Shown: positions 47,201 to 58,305 of the stretch, in pieces | Position numbering within the stretch: position 1 is the stretch's first letter | How the letters are laid out: each line of letters starts with the position of its first letter | Assembly: GCF_018812025.1 (NCBI RefSeq) | Contig: NC_063044.1 | Span: forward strand, 72,453,057 to 72,517,056 | DNA: 64,000 nt | Source: Megalobrama amblycephala | Lineage: Eukaryota; Chordata; Actinopteri; Cypriniformes; Xenocyprididae | Reading direction: 5' to 3' | Translations under genes and position numbers: made by a program | Notes under the pieces: generated by a model | Told to the model about the DNA's origin: nothing | Databases searched by the model: none | Seen by the model: the letters and a program-made list of their open reading frames with translations, nothing else

Positions 47201-47879
47201 ACGATCGGTTTTTGTGAGAAACCGAACGGTATTTATATATATTTTTTAACTCTAATACACCACTATGTCCAACTTCCTTCATCCTCCATGTTAATAAGGT
47301 CAAATTGCATTTTGATGACGGAAGCGATGTCGCGCGCGTTGACTTCAACGTGTGCTAGAGATCACTTCCACCATCAGAATGCGATTTGACCTTATTAACA
47401 TGGAGGATGAAGGCAGTTGGACATAGTGGTGTATTAGAGTTAAAAATGGTATAAATACCGTTCGGTTTCTCACAAAAACCGATCGTTTCGTGTCTTAGGA
47501 CATCAATGTGTCGAGCCACTTCGAAGCATCATCGAGGAAAAAAGAAGAATGTCATGCTTATTGACCTTTGCCAGAATAAAATAACATGAATTAGATGTAT
47601 TAGAGAACCATTGGCTGAAAGCTGAAGTTTAGGCATACACATATTTGCTGTCTTCTGTTGTTATATTTGGTAAGTTCCTAGTAATCTGATGTAAAATTTT
47701 GGTATTGTTTTCTTGTTTTAGTGTTCACTTTTTTCATTGTTTTGTTGTATGGAAATAGATTTTTTTTTTTTTTTTGAAAATGTTATTAACACTGCAATAA
47801 ATGTAAATGTTCTTAAAATGTGTCATCTTTTAAAGTAAAATTACATTTTTTATGTTAGTACTACTTTAGGCTTTATTAC

Positions 47880-48310
47880 TTATGCACAAGGATATTTTCA
47901 CTTTAGAATACTGTTCCAGGTTCTTAGTAATTCCTTGAGAATGGTGTGGTAATTCTTCATTAATTATCAATGGGTTCCCATTGTTTTCACTTTAGAATAC
48001 TGTTCCAGGTTCTTAGTAATTCCTTGAGAATGATGTGGTAATTCTTCATTAATTATCAATGGGTTCCCATTGTTTTCACTTTAGAATACTGTTCCAGGTT
48101 CTTAGTAATTCCTTGAGAATGATGTGGTAATTCTTCATTAATTATCAATTGGTTCCCATTGTTTTCACTTTAGAATACTGTTCCAGGTTCTTAGTAGTTC
48201 CTTGAGAATGATGTGGTAATTATTTATTAATTATCAATGGGTTCCCATTGTTTTCACTTTAGAATACTGTTCCAGGTTCTTAGTAATTCCTTGAGAATGA
48301 TGTGGTAATT
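47880..48310. repeat. 88-bp minisatellite, right arm
   Basis: Inverted counterpart of 46215-46640 with about five units starting TTTTCACTTTAGAATACTGT. Confidence 0.9.
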
Positions 48311-48915
48311 CTCTATTAATTATCAGTGGGTTTGAAGTAATTCTTTGAGCATGATGTGGTAATGATCATTGCCTTAAATACAGAACTCATTTGGCATCAC
48401 TTTATAATAGTAATGTGAAATATCTTGAGTAAAAACAGACACAAAATATATATAAGGCCATAAACATACCTGAGGTATTGGCAGGTCACGGATCCATCCT
48501 GATTTTCTGGTTGCAGACAACACTTGAATAAAAAAATGAACACTCTCAAGCGCCATCCACGGAAATGGTCGAGCACGAGGAAAAACACGAAGAATTCACC
48601 ATTCGTTTAAAAAACATAAATGAATAAACAACTTTCTTCTAATTCTACAGTTCATTAATGTGGTATCTACAGTGTTTAGTTTAAGTGTCGCCAGCGCATT
48701 GTTATAATGCGAGAGCGATGTACCTCTCCGCTGACAGTTGGAATCCCAGTCCCTTTTCTCTTGCAAAACGGGAGATATTACAAAACTCACAGATATTACA
48801 TGTGTGCGCTCAAACTTTGACCTGCATGTGATGCAAGACGTGCAACATTATAGCACCCACCGACAGAAACATACAGTGGCGCAAATGAACGAATGTTTAA
48901 CAATATTTTCAGAGC

Positions 48916-48946
<31 letters not shown>

Positions 48947-49326
48947 TACAGTAGGCATAAATCTAAGTAAATCAACTAACATTAGTAGTAAAGAAGAAAG
49001 GGCCATAACCTGATACTGAGTTTCACAGTTCATTAATAGTTACTTAATAGTTATTAATAGTTACTTAATAGTTATTCCTCCTGAAGCTGAATTAGTAGTT
49101 ACTTAATCGTAGTTCTTCAGGAGGGATGACTGAATTGATTAGTTACTGATTAACTAATAGTTACTTAACACAATTAAAAAATGCTATGACATACTGATTA
49201 GTTAACACATATTCCTTAGTAGTTAATAGTAGTTACTTGAGTGTTAATGAAGAACTACCGATTAATTCTGCAGTAATTCCTTATTAGTTATGCAGTAAGT
49301 ACGATACAGTATTCTAAAGTGTTACC

Positions 49327-49442
49327 GTAAGGTCAAGGTTCTCTGCTTCTCTGATCACCTTTTCCTTATAGAATGTAGGCCACTTCTCCAGAAGTTTGAC
49401 AGCTGTTTGTGGACCAAAGAGGAGGCTAAAACCATGAGCTAT
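49327..49442 (-). pseudogene. SAMD3-like exon b, 5' part
   Basis: Starts after CTGCAG in phase 0 (IAHGFSLLFGPQTAV, LLEKWPTFYKEKVIREAEN) and is cut at 49327 by the palindromic element. The same exon resumes at 45203 and runs to the GTATTC donor at 45129. The 8 bp GTAAGGTC is present on both sides as target duplication, so removing the element and one copy restores the open frame. Confidence 0.75.
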
Positions 49443-49537
49443 CTGCAGAAACAGAAACTTTAATTCATATTTCTGACAATCATATACTAAGTTCAGAGAT
49501 ATTAATTGTAATTGAAAAAAAGGATGCCAATACTTAC

Positions 49538-49633
49538 CAGATCTTTAGTGTCCAGCAGCCTTGGAAACACTCTGAGGATGGTGTGTGATTCATCAGGAAG
49601 GATTGTGGATGGGTGATGATCACCAGTCAACTT
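49538..49633 (-). pseudogene. SAMD3-like exon a
   Basis: 96 bp, phase 0-0, acceptor CCTTAG and donor GTAAGT. It encodes KLTGDHHPSTILPDESH followed by TILRVFPRLLDTKDL, with no stop. Confidence 0.65.
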
Positions 49634-49634
49634 C

Positions 49635-50862
49635 TAAGGATGACAGCAATATCTTTCTACCCTGTTTAACAAATGCACTTACCAAAAAAAAAAAAAAAAA
49701 GAAAGAAAGAAAATAAATCCCTTTATGAAAGATATTCGCAAGATTTATATATATAATAAATACTTTTACAATACATGCAGAATTCATATTAATCATATTC
49801 TTTTTTAGGACTTTAAGGCACAATTATTAAATATCTAACTTCACAAGGTTATATTAGCCTCATGGCAACTTTACAGATAAAAAACAAATTACTTACCTGA
49901 AGAAGAAAATTTTAAAAGTAGTGTCTCGTGATCCGGTTGATTCCTACACAAGAGAATGTGCATCAAATTTATTGTTAAAATAAAGTAAACGCCATCAGAG
50001 GTATTTTATTAGTTTATGTGACACGTATCTTCAATGATAATAAGTGATTAATGTTGACGTTGCTGAATAACGTTAGATATAACGTTGCGCGCGATACACA
50101 ATTACAAACAAAACCCCAGAAATAGCTGCCCACTAAAACTTTAAAATCTCTTACTCGAGATGAAAGTGAATTATATAAAATTGTTTCTCAAATAACTGTA
50201 ATTTTATATTATTGTTGGAATCATCCCTCAGGCCGGATTGGACGCCTCCGTGGCAGAGCCGTTGAAAAAGGGCTCTGCTGTGGGCTATGCTCTGCCTGCA
50301 GGCCGTATGTTTGACACATTTACCATATCAACTACTCCAATCAATTTCATCAGGTTTGCACAAAAAGAGCCGTACAATGCAAGCACAGAGTAAAACGTTT
50401 TCCTTGAGACACTTCTTAGTTATAACCGACAGTATAGGAGCAATATTTAAAACCGCTTCAGATGGCGCGCCTGTGCCAGGAACAAGGACAAATAAATCAT
50501 CTGCACGTTAATACATCCCCATATGTAAAAATCTTAAAAACTAACACTAAATTAATAATTTTGATATAAAATGTCCCTTAAACGCAAACTTTAAAGTAGC
50601 TTTAACTCACCAGGTGTCGTTTCTCATTATCCTCCGCATGGCACGAGAAAATGGCGTCTGGAAAAATCTTTCAGCGAGATTGCGGAATAAATGCCCGGAT
50701 GTTGCAAATAACACTGGGTGGTGTTGGATACCTGTAACTCTGTGATTACACTGAAGCAAACAAGCTTTTAACACTGATAGTGTTAATTTCTCTAAATTTT
50801 ACACTATATCTTCAACTCTTAACTATGAATTGGCTTAACACTTGAAATTTAACACTTGAAAT
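49635..50862 (-). other. 5' region of the SAMD3-like unit with candidate exons
   Basis: Two candidate minus-strand exons have good splice signals: 49943-49897 (acceptor TGTGTAG, donor GTAAGT) and 50639-50611 (ATG…ACACCTG, donor GTGAGT). Their phases do not connect to exon a without a stop, so they are uncertain. No SAM domain is visible. The outer 150 bp are rich in GTGTTAA-type words. Confidence 0.3.
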
Positions 50863-52738
50863 GGAACTGTGTGTGTTCCAGTGTTCCCCGCGGATCGGGT
50901 CCCGCTTCTGCTGAGGCAGGGCGGAGGCTCCACTCGTGGGGTTCACAAATGTATCTGACAGAGGGGTTAGAGATGGGCGCACGCTCTGCGGTTTCTTCCC
51001 CCGGGTTGAGGCACCGGTACTCACATGTCCAGCTCTGAGGAGGTGGATATTGTGATATTGATCTGAGGACTCGCCACCTCACAATAGTGAACAGCAGTTT
51101 GAATCGCGTTTCCCCCTGTGCTACACTACAAAGCGAGTGGGGATACACACGATTTATGTGTTGTTTGCTGGGAGTGGAGCATGCACGTCAGCTCACAACT
51201 GACAGTGACAGTGTTCATTTATAAAAATGTCCCAAAGAGAAGCATGCACAAGCGGGAGTTTTGTAGCTCCACTCCTGTTGGCTTTATTCTCCAGGGAATA
51301 AAAGTCTAACGCAAGGCTCGGATCTCGTGCTTGCCAAGGCAGCGCAAGGATTGAGTTTTCATTAAAGAATATATAGCTTGGATCTCGCGTTGCCAAGGCA
51401 GCACGTAGATTAAGTCTGCAAGAAAGAATATACGGCTCAGGTCTTGCGTTTGCCGAGGCTGTACATAGATCACGTGTCCGTAATTATATATATATGTATT
51501 TATATTTGGATGGAACTGAGTAGACGGGAGTTTCCCTTTCTCTCTTTCCCTAAAATACCTTGCGAATTATTACGAGCTATAATTCTTTTTTTGTATTCTA
51601 AATATATTCAGCCTGTTAAAAAAAATTTGGCTGCATTTAAATTGAGGATTAAATGAAATATTGAATACATTAAATTCTGAGGAATTTAAAAGAAAATAAA
51701 GGAGACAGTTCTGCCAACCCTGCCACCTCGTATGCTTCAGGGCGCAATGGTTTCCAGTGTGCCTCCAAGAAAGAGGAGGGTTGTAGAGCGGTCAGTTCAG
51801 ATGTTCCCTGCCGGTTCGCCGTTTCAGGGCATTGGTCTGACCGTTCATCCAAAGAAAGTGTCGCCACCCGTGCTCCCAAGTATTATTAAAATACTACCCA
51901 TCCCTCTTTGGCGCCCTCAGGGGACCGTTCTGCTAACCCTGCCACCCAGTGTGCTTCTGGGCGCAGCGGTCTCCACCAACCCTCCAAAGAGGGCTGGTCA
52001 TCACTTTATTCGGCTGTTCCTTGCCGGTTCGCCGCTTCACGGCGCTGAGTCAAGTGCTCAAAAAACACCAGAGGCCAGTCTCGAGAGATTTTCTGGCAGA
52101 ATGGAAACTTCTCCCAAATATTTAAAAATGGGTGCTGCTCACAATAGAAAAGGGGTCCTTCCCACAGTGATGGCCCCCAAACAGTCTCTGGTAATGGAAC
52201 AGGAGGTTATAGAAAAAGGAGTTATAGAAGGGGTTCTCCTCCCAGCAAGCTGTCAGGGTTTTACAATGCTTCATTGTTCCAAAGAAGGATGGAGGGTTAT
52301 CCCACAGGTCCGAGGACTGGTTTGTTGCGATAGACCTGAAAGATGCTTACTTTCATGTATCCATCCATCCTCAACACAGGAAGTTCCTCAGTTTTGCTTT
52401 CGGGGGCAAAGCTTACCTGTACAGGGTTCTTCCCTTCCACCCTTACAGTGGTGGCTCAGGACCAAGGGGTTTTCTCCGAGGGGAAATCCTTTCCGCACGA
52501 TCAAAGTCACGCGGTGATGCCTTCATGCTCTTGGAAAAAGCCTTGGTTCCTGTCCCAGGGACCCGTGTTGGGGACTTCTCGTCGTCGCGTAATGCTTACG
52601 ATGGATGCTTCTCTAACGGGCTGGGGGGCGATCATGAGTGGTCGCTCAGCTCAGGGTTTATAGGAGGACCATCAGCATCCCTGGCACATAAATCGGCTGG
52701 AAATGATGGCCATATTTCTTCAGTAAAATACTTCCTCT
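50863..52738 (+). mobile_element. DIRS copy 4, right piece (gag to RNase H, degenerate)
   Basis: Frames contain SVPRGSGPASAEAGRRLHSW and YLTEGLEMG (gag), then after about 51730 RT words SGKV-type leader, QQAVRVLQCFIVPKKDGGL, DWFVAIDLKDAYFHVSIHP and AFGGKAYLYRVLPF, then a deletion that removes the YxDD box, and finally an RNase H piece (SNGLGGDHEWSL in a shifted frame). It is truncated near 52738, where a gypsy element abuts. Confidence 0.75.
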
Positions 52739-53235
52739 TGATGTAACAAACCGACTTGAAGCTCGAGAGGTCCTGCCACTGTACGGACGTGCTTACGGCT
52801 GAGAGGCTTGACAGTTATGGAGTTTATCTGGTAGATCGTCGGAGACGGAGAGGTCTTGAGACGTAGCTGCTGGCAGAGGGCGCTGGAGACGAAGTTGCCG
52901 GCTGCCCCTGAGTCGAGGAGCGCGACCACTGTAAGGGAGATATCAGCGGCAGTAAGATTGACGACAGTGGTGAGTGGTTTCATTTTCTGAATAGAAGGGA
53001 TGATGGCACTCACCATGGGTCGAGGAGGTTGTGTGGGGCACGCCCCAATCGCATGACCAGGAGCGCCACAATATAAACATAGGTTCAGGGTCAGCCGACT
53101 GTGGCGCTCAGCAGGAGATAAATGTGAGTTTTCAACATCCATGGGTTCGTTGGCTGGTTCTGGGGAGCTGACGGGTTCGGACCGGCAGAGGACCATGTTG
53201 GGAAGTGACTGGTCCTGGTGCTCTTGGAGGCACAC
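52739..53235 (-). pseudogene. Gypsy nucleocapsid zinc knuckle and protease start
   Basis: CLYCGAPGHAIGACP fits the CX2CX4HX4C knuckle. It is followed by an aspartic-protease core ALLDSGAAGNFVSS (DSG in place of DTG, usual for this family) and truncation after LELQVGLLHQE. Confidence 0.85.
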
Positions 53236-54307
53236 CTACATACAAGTGGCACAGCGGATAGATAGCTGGATGAACTTCTCGAGGCTGATGGAATCCTCGT
53301 ATGCAGCGAGATGCAGCCGTACCTGAGGTTCCAAACCTTGACGATATGTGGTAATCAGAGCTTGTTCGTTCCATCCGCTAACTGCAACAAGCGTCCTGAA
53401 TTGCAAAGCATAGTCGTAAATAGACATTGACCCTTGTTTTAAATTGTAGAGTTTCTCACCAGCAGACGAATCTGTAATCAGTTTCCCGAACACCTCCCGG
53501 AAGTGGGAAATAAACGCTGGATAGGATTGCATCACTGCACCACGTTGTGACCAAATGGAATCGGCCCACTTCAATGCTTTGCCACTTAACTGAGAGATGA
53601 GAAAGGCTATCTTTGAAGTATCGCTCGGGTACAGGTGCGGCTGCATCTCCAGGACCAGTTCGCATTGCAGCAGAAATCCGCTGCAATCCTCCACCGATCC
53701 TGAGTAGGGCGCCGGTTTGGCCATGGGACTGGCGTACGGTGGCGGTGAAGGAGAGCCAGGGGTGCTGGCTGAGGTGTTCGCTTGTAGCGCGGCCACATAA
53801 TCGGGGAATTTTTATACTGCTGTAAATTAATAATTAATAATATAAGTACAGCTGTTTTGTATATATGTTTTCCTCTGTGTTATATTGCCCGGAATTGTGT
53901 TTTTGTTCCCGTTTTACTCACGCGAGACTTCTGTCGGGAAGAGCCAGGGAATCCCCGTGACGTCATGGGGTCGGACAGCTGATTGTCACTTCCGATAAAA
54001 ATAGCCGGTTTGCCGGTGTTCGAGAGAGGACGCTCTCACTCATTGCTTGGATTAAGCGATCGATCGCCTACACTTCTTGGTTGTCAACGTCTGTGACAGG
54101 ATATCACATTGTGGAAATGACTTCTATTTGGATTATTTCACCCTTGGAATTCTGAACAGGACAACTCTGTCTTCATCGAGCTCCCGGACTAAAAGCCTTT
54201 CCGGTGAGGCCGATTCAACACACACACACACACACACACATACACTCGTACTTTACATTGGACTGAAACTGACTATTCCAACATGCATACATACATACAT
54301 CTTTGTT

Positions 54308-54363
<56 letters not shown>

Positions 54364-54593
54364 ATATTTTGTTGGGGTTTTGGTATATTGTTGTTTCTTG
54401 TATAATACACTTGGGTTTGACATTTATTCTGTTTATTTTGTGGAGTATTTTATTCAAACACGTTTAAAAGAAAGGCAGTGTTACACGCTGGTGCAGGTGA
54501 GGGAGAAGTGACTGGAGATGGTGGCGGTGGATTGGCGGTTAGAGTTCGCCGAAGCGCATCCACCAGGGCCTGAAAGGGATCCGGCTGGCTCAT
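53236..54593 (-). pseudogene. Gypsy gag, split by solo LTR and with an in-frame TAG
   Basis: N-terminal codons 54593-54486 (MSQPDPFQALVDALRRTL, proline-rich) are separated by the 703-bp LTR from 53782-53236, which holds the retrotransposon-gag domain (GSVEDCSGFLLQCELVLEMQ, FLISQLSGKALKWADSIW, FREVFGKLITDSS). An in-frame TAG at 53238-53236 ends this part, and the same frame continues into the zinc knuckle. Removing the LTR and one 4-bp duplication keeps frame across the join. Confidence 0.85.
53783..54485. mobile_element. Solo LTR (703 bp) in gypsy gag, TSD CGCT
   Basis: Begins TGTAGCGCGGCCACAT and ends CAGTGTTACA; CGCT flanks both sides (53779-53782, 54486-54489). It contains a (CA)n at 54218-54240 and a (TA)n at 54309-54361, and a TATA-like TATAAAA region is absent. 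It is from a different family than the gypsy LTR it sits next to. Confidence 0.85.
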
Positions 54594-54622
54594 ACTGGGT
54601 CTGCGGTGTTGGTCCGGTCTTC

Positions 54623-55096
54623 TGTTACGGTACACAGGAGGCAGACACAGATGTAAACAGGTAACTGTTGTTTTATTGACACCAGTAGAGCAAGGAGCGG
54701 TGAACAGGTAAGCAGTGATGAATCAATGGATGTATAGATGATAATAATGGAGATAGTTACTGTCCTTTTACTTTCAGATACGGAGATCTGTGAACACGCT
54801 GGAGCTTGGAGATCGCTGGAGATGGCTGGAGCTGACTGGAGCACTCACACACAGAAGACAAGCCACACAGAGGGAAGGAGGCACGCTGGAGACAGGTAAG
54901 TATGGAGCGAGGAGTCCTTGAGGTAAGCATTAACATGAGTATATGCGAACGAGACCGGACATGGAGTGCTGTGTGTGTGTGCTCTTTATGGTGCTGCTGA
55001 TGAGTGTAATAATGAGGTGCAGGTGGCGGTGATCAGTACTCTGGGGATGGCGTGCGTTGTGATTGGTTGAGGTTGGAACCTGACGTGTCTGTGACA
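54623..55096 (-). mobile_element. Gypsy 5' LTR (474 bp)
   Basis: Starts TGTCACAGACACGTCAGG at 55096 and ends CGTAACA at 54623. Central part matches the solo LTR at 23484-24159 apart from the latter's short-repeat insert. Confidence 0.85.
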
Positions 55097-56633
55097 GCAG
55101 GTTCAATGGTTCAGGTTTTAAATCTGTCAATCTTACATCATACTGCCTCTTTTCCTTGGGTTCTCTGAAATCTGAAATAGAAAGCATGATGTTACTTAAA
55201 AAGTCAATTGATAAAGCTGAACATTCTGGCTTTCGTTATTATAATAATTTCTTTAATTTTAATTTATTTATTGATCACTCTGGGTTATCTAATTTAACTA
55301 TTTGTGGATTGTGTGTTGAATATATGTTCCCCTGCACTTCAGGCATTTTGCAGTTGTGACTTGATTATGACTATTTCATTTTTTTTTTTTTAATTATTGT
55401 TATTTATTAGAATGGTATATTCTGTTCTAATTCAATTCTGTAAATTAATTTTTGACTGTTTTTCGGTGCATCAATGTTGCGCTGTAAAGTTAAAGCTTGC
55501 TCGCACAGGCAATTTAGCCGATTTAATTTGATTTGCCGACATGCAGAATGCATATCTATCTGCAGTGTGGCCTTCCTGCAGTTTATTGATCCAAAATGTA
55601 TTTATTCATTTTCTTCTATAGCTATCTTTGTGTGGTGTTCATGTTCTGATTGTAGCTGTGAATGTTTATCCACATTGCCTTTCATTTCAGTTTAAAAGAG
55701 ATAGAAATCATTGTCAGTTACGTCTATCACTTGACAGGCAGTTTGGTCGCTTTATTAGAAAGTTAGTTTCTCTGTGCTGTGTGTGAAAATAAAAGTTGTC
55801 TTAAGGCACGAGCGGAAAGAGTTTGTTCTCCCCCACACACAACTCACCATCTTATAAAATGTTTTCACAAATGAACACTGCAAAAACTGCGGTGACTTTA
55901 TTTCAATGTATTGTATAAGTCCAAAGTCTCCAGAAAGTTCTAATGGAATGCATTATAACAGTTATACACTGGAGAATGAAAGTACATAAAAGAAAAACAT
56001 ATCTGCATAACCAAATACAAATATGTTTTTAATGAAAACAAGAGTCTCAAATAAAACATTATTTTATGTTTTTATGTTATTAAAGTATGTGTTTTATATA
56101 GGTAACTAATAATACTAATTCCGCATTAAAACTTTAAAGGGTAAAGTCAATATATATTCAGGTTTACTGTTTTTGTCATTTCAAAGATAAATATGAACAC
56201 ACACCTGGAGCAGTGGGCAGCTGTTTTTGGCACTGGGGAGTGATTGGGGGTTCAGTGGTCTTGCTCAAAAACACATCAGTTGTGTGTAAGAGAGTGCTGT
56301 TCATTCACTTCGTCACACCTACATTCCTGCTGGTACTGAGACTCAAGACCTGTGACCTTCAGGTTACAAGACTCCTCTAACCATTAGGTGGCCAGATTTA
56401 CTGAACAGGGCTTCTGAAATGGGAAACTCCTACAAATGCATATTCAATAAGCTCAGCTGCAAAGATAACTGTGTCCACACCTTTTCAGCGCTAATTTCTC
56501 ACTGCGTGTCTTTAGTAAATCCTGATTTTTAACACCAAAAGAGGGTTTGTGCTGGAGAAAGCTGTTAGTAAATCTGACCACAACTGCCCACTAATATTAT
56601 CATAACTGATCACTGAAATATACTGTGTTTCAG
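55097..56633. other. Unassigned spacer upstream of the Ig gene
   Basis: AT-rich, with a tRNA-free block near 56180-56400 that resembles a fish SINE-type text (CTCAAAAACACATCAGTTG). No signal-peptide exon for the Ig gene was confidently found. Confidence 0.35.
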
Positions 56634-57338
56634 GTTCCAGTGGAGTGAATGATGCTTGTGTGTTCATCAGTTCTGGTGAAAATGTTCGTCTGCCCTGTAA
56701 TAATGATCTTTCTGACTGCAAATCAACTACATGGCTCTACTATAACAGATATTCAGCAACGGTTGCACTGATTGAATTAGGGATAAAGAATAAAGACACA
56801 GAGAGACATGAGAGACTGAGTCTGGGGTCTGACTGCTCTCTGAACATCAAGAACGGCACAGAAAAAGATTCTGGATCTTACACATGCAGACAATATGTGA
56901 ATAATGAACAAGTAACTGATGAACGTGTTTATCTGCATGTTCTTCATGGTGAGTTTATGATTATATGATCAATTTAAAAAGGACAGATTCTCCCTTAAAC
57001 TCACATGATGATTGAAGAGTCTGTGATTTGTGTCTTGTGTTCAGTTTCAGTGTCTCCATCATCATCATCATCATCATCATCATTATCCTCACAGACTGAG
57101 ATCAGTCCAGGTCGCTCTGTGACTCTCTCCTGTTAGTTGTATTTACATGATGGATTCTCCTGTGATTATTGGGTTCGTTCTGAGGGACTTCATCTGTCGT
57201 GGGTGAATCAGGCTGGTGTTGATCTGAAGACAGACTCCAGATATCAGATATTATTGTCATCAGATCACTGTATCATCACTCTGACTACAACACTCCTGAA
57301 GGAAGATGACAACAGATAGTGGAGATGTCAACTTACTC
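56634..57338 (+). pseudogene. Two-Ig-domain immune receptor gene fragment with two TAG stops
   Basis: Exon 1 (56634-56948, phase 1-1, 105 codons) is an Ig V-set domain: ENVRLPCNNDLSDC, the tryptophan in STTWLYYNRYS, LGSDCSLNIKNGTEKDSGSY and TCRQYVNNEQV. Exon 2 (from 57045) codes a serine run from a TCA repeat, then SQTEISPGRSVTLSC, an atypical second Ig domain and EDDNR. TAG codons at 57134-57136 and 57317-57319 are single C-to-T changes from CAG. Sequence is lost at about 57338 where a Tc1 remnant begins. The gene resembles multicopy fish Ig-superfamily receptors; the exact family is not certain. Confidence 0.75.
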
Positions 57339-57339
57339 T

Positions 57340-58155
57340 AAGAAATCAACTCGAGCCATGATGTTGTAATTGATGCAGTATGTGGTCTGGCATTGTCATG
57401 TTGGAAAATGCAAGGTCTTCCCTGAAAGAGACGACATCTGGATGGGAGCATATGTTGTTCTAGAACTTGGATATACCTTTCAGCATTGATGGTGCCTTTC
57501 CAGATGTGTAAGCTGCCCATGCCACATGCACTCATGCAACCCTACACCATCAGAAATGCAGGCTTCTGAACTGAGCGCTGAAAACAACTTGGGTTGTCCA
57601 TGTCCTCTTTAATCTGGATGACAAGGCATCCCAGTTTTCCAAAAAGAACTTCAAATTTTGATTTGTCTGACCACAGAACCATTTTCCACTTTGCCACAGT
57701 CCATTTTAAATGATCCTTGGGCCAGAGAAAACGCCTGCGCTTCTGGAACATGTTTAGATATGGCTTCTTTTTTGATCTATAGAGTCTTAGCTGGCAAACA
57801 GTGGATTGTGTTCACAACAATGTTTTCTGGAAGTATTCCTGAGCCCATGTTGTGATTTCCAATGACCCTTACACACAGGGATTGTTCCAGTTTCTCTGAA
57901 TCTTTGGATGATATTATGTACTGTAGATGATGATAACTTCAAACTCTTTGCATTTTCTCTGAGAAACTCCTTTCTGATATTGCTCCACTATTTTTTGCTA
58001 CAGCATTGTGGGAATTGGTGATCCTCTGCCCATCTTGACTTCTTAGAGACACTGCCACTCTGAAAGGCTCTTTTTATACCCAATCATGTTGCCAATTGAC
58101 CTAATAAGTTGCAAATTGGTCCTCCAGCTGTTCCTTATATGTACATTTAACTTTT
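57340..58155 (-). mobile_element. Tc1/mariner transposase remnant
   Basis: Minus-strand frames include the C-terminal region GSLHIWKGTINAERYIQVLE, LFQGRPCIFQHDNARPHTAS (second catalytic Asp in the DN box), and upstream KWKMVLWSDKSKFEVLFG (first catalytic Asp region, WSD). Further 5' is Tc1-type leader sequence to about 58155. Frames are broken and the terminal inverted repeats were not both found. Confidence 0.85.
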
Positions 58156-58305
58156 CCGGCCTTGCTTATTGCTAGCACTGCTCCTCTGCTTGCTTTTTTT
58201 TTGTTATTTCTGTTGCCTACGAATTATTATGCACTTTTGTTCTATGATCGGCAAACACTTGCTGGATATTCGAGCCTCTGTTCTTGTCTTCAGCAAGACC
58301 GATGC

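Larger units (their letters stand above)
45204..49326. mobile_element. Giant palindromic (fold-back) element, hAT-like, 4.1 kb
   Basis: Two arms of about 2 kb are near-identical reverse complements. Ends read GGTAACACTTTAGAATACTG, and the 8-bp duplication GTAAGGTC flanks the element (45196-45203, 49327-49334). A 64-residue reading frame at 45736-45930 is repeated identically on the opposite arm at 48790-48596, which shows how similar the arms are. Differences are the TA tract length, a roughly 170-bp segment present only in the left arm, and one minisatellite difference. No complete transposase is visible. It splits exon b of the SAMD3-like gene. Confidence 0.9.
35983..49633 (-). pseudogene. 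SAMD3-like gene, split by two large transposons
   Basis: Minus-strand exons: 49633-49538 (PSTILPDESHTILRVFPRLL), 49442-49327 plus 45203-45129 (FSLLFGPQTAVKLLEKWPTF; LQSLLKSARNQ), 44661-44621 plus 38454-38374 (WDSEMTYFLLLLH; AQAMDHLAVFHK) and 36239-35983 (GHRQPYLLASG, YYIVIDKMLIPCQG, FNVSFDDALSNMYTFLQTTV). Order and motifs match, from memory, the C-terminal half of the multicopy fish proteins annotated as SAMD3-like, function unknown. A palindromic element splits the second exon and a DIRS splits the third. A small deletion near 36081 shifts the last-exon frame, and the third-to-last-exon phase does not close. The upstream SAM-domain part was not found. Confidence 0.65.
35312..50862 (-). mobile_element. 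Putative DNA-transposon-like unit carrying a SAMD3-like gene (15.5 kb with nested insertions)
   Basis: The unit interrupts DIRS copy 4 gag. Both ends are rich in GTGTTAA/TTAACAC words and contain TATAGTGTAAAATTT (left about 35457-35473; right, on the other strand, about 50793-50807). The outermost bases resemble each other (ATTTTAAAGAGTGAATTT, and ATTTCAAGTGTTAAATTT from the right). Removing the nested DIRS (6.2 kb), palindrome (4.1 kb) and three MITEs leaves about 3.1 kb holding a single minus-strand multi-exon gene. No target duplication could be confirmed, so element status is an inference. Confidence 0.5.
52739..55096 (-). mobile_element. Ty3/gypsy retrotransposon, 3'-truncated
   Basis: On the minus strand: 5' LTR (55096-54623), a 29-nt leader, gag from ATG 54593, zinc knuckle, and the start of protease, ending abruptly at DIRS copy 4. 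The LTR family also supplied the solo LTR at 23484-24159. Gag is interrupted by another solo LTR (53783-54485). Confidence 0.85.

Noticed and set aside
45204..49326. Palindrome as a pure assembly artefact
   Set aside because: The arms differ in TA length and by a 170-bp segment, and exact 8-bp target duplications interrupt an exon that continues on both sides. Still worth confirming by long reads.
54077..54511. 144-codon ORF over microsatellites
   Set aside because: Its length comes from (CA)n and (TA)n translated as HT and YI repeats within a solo LTR.
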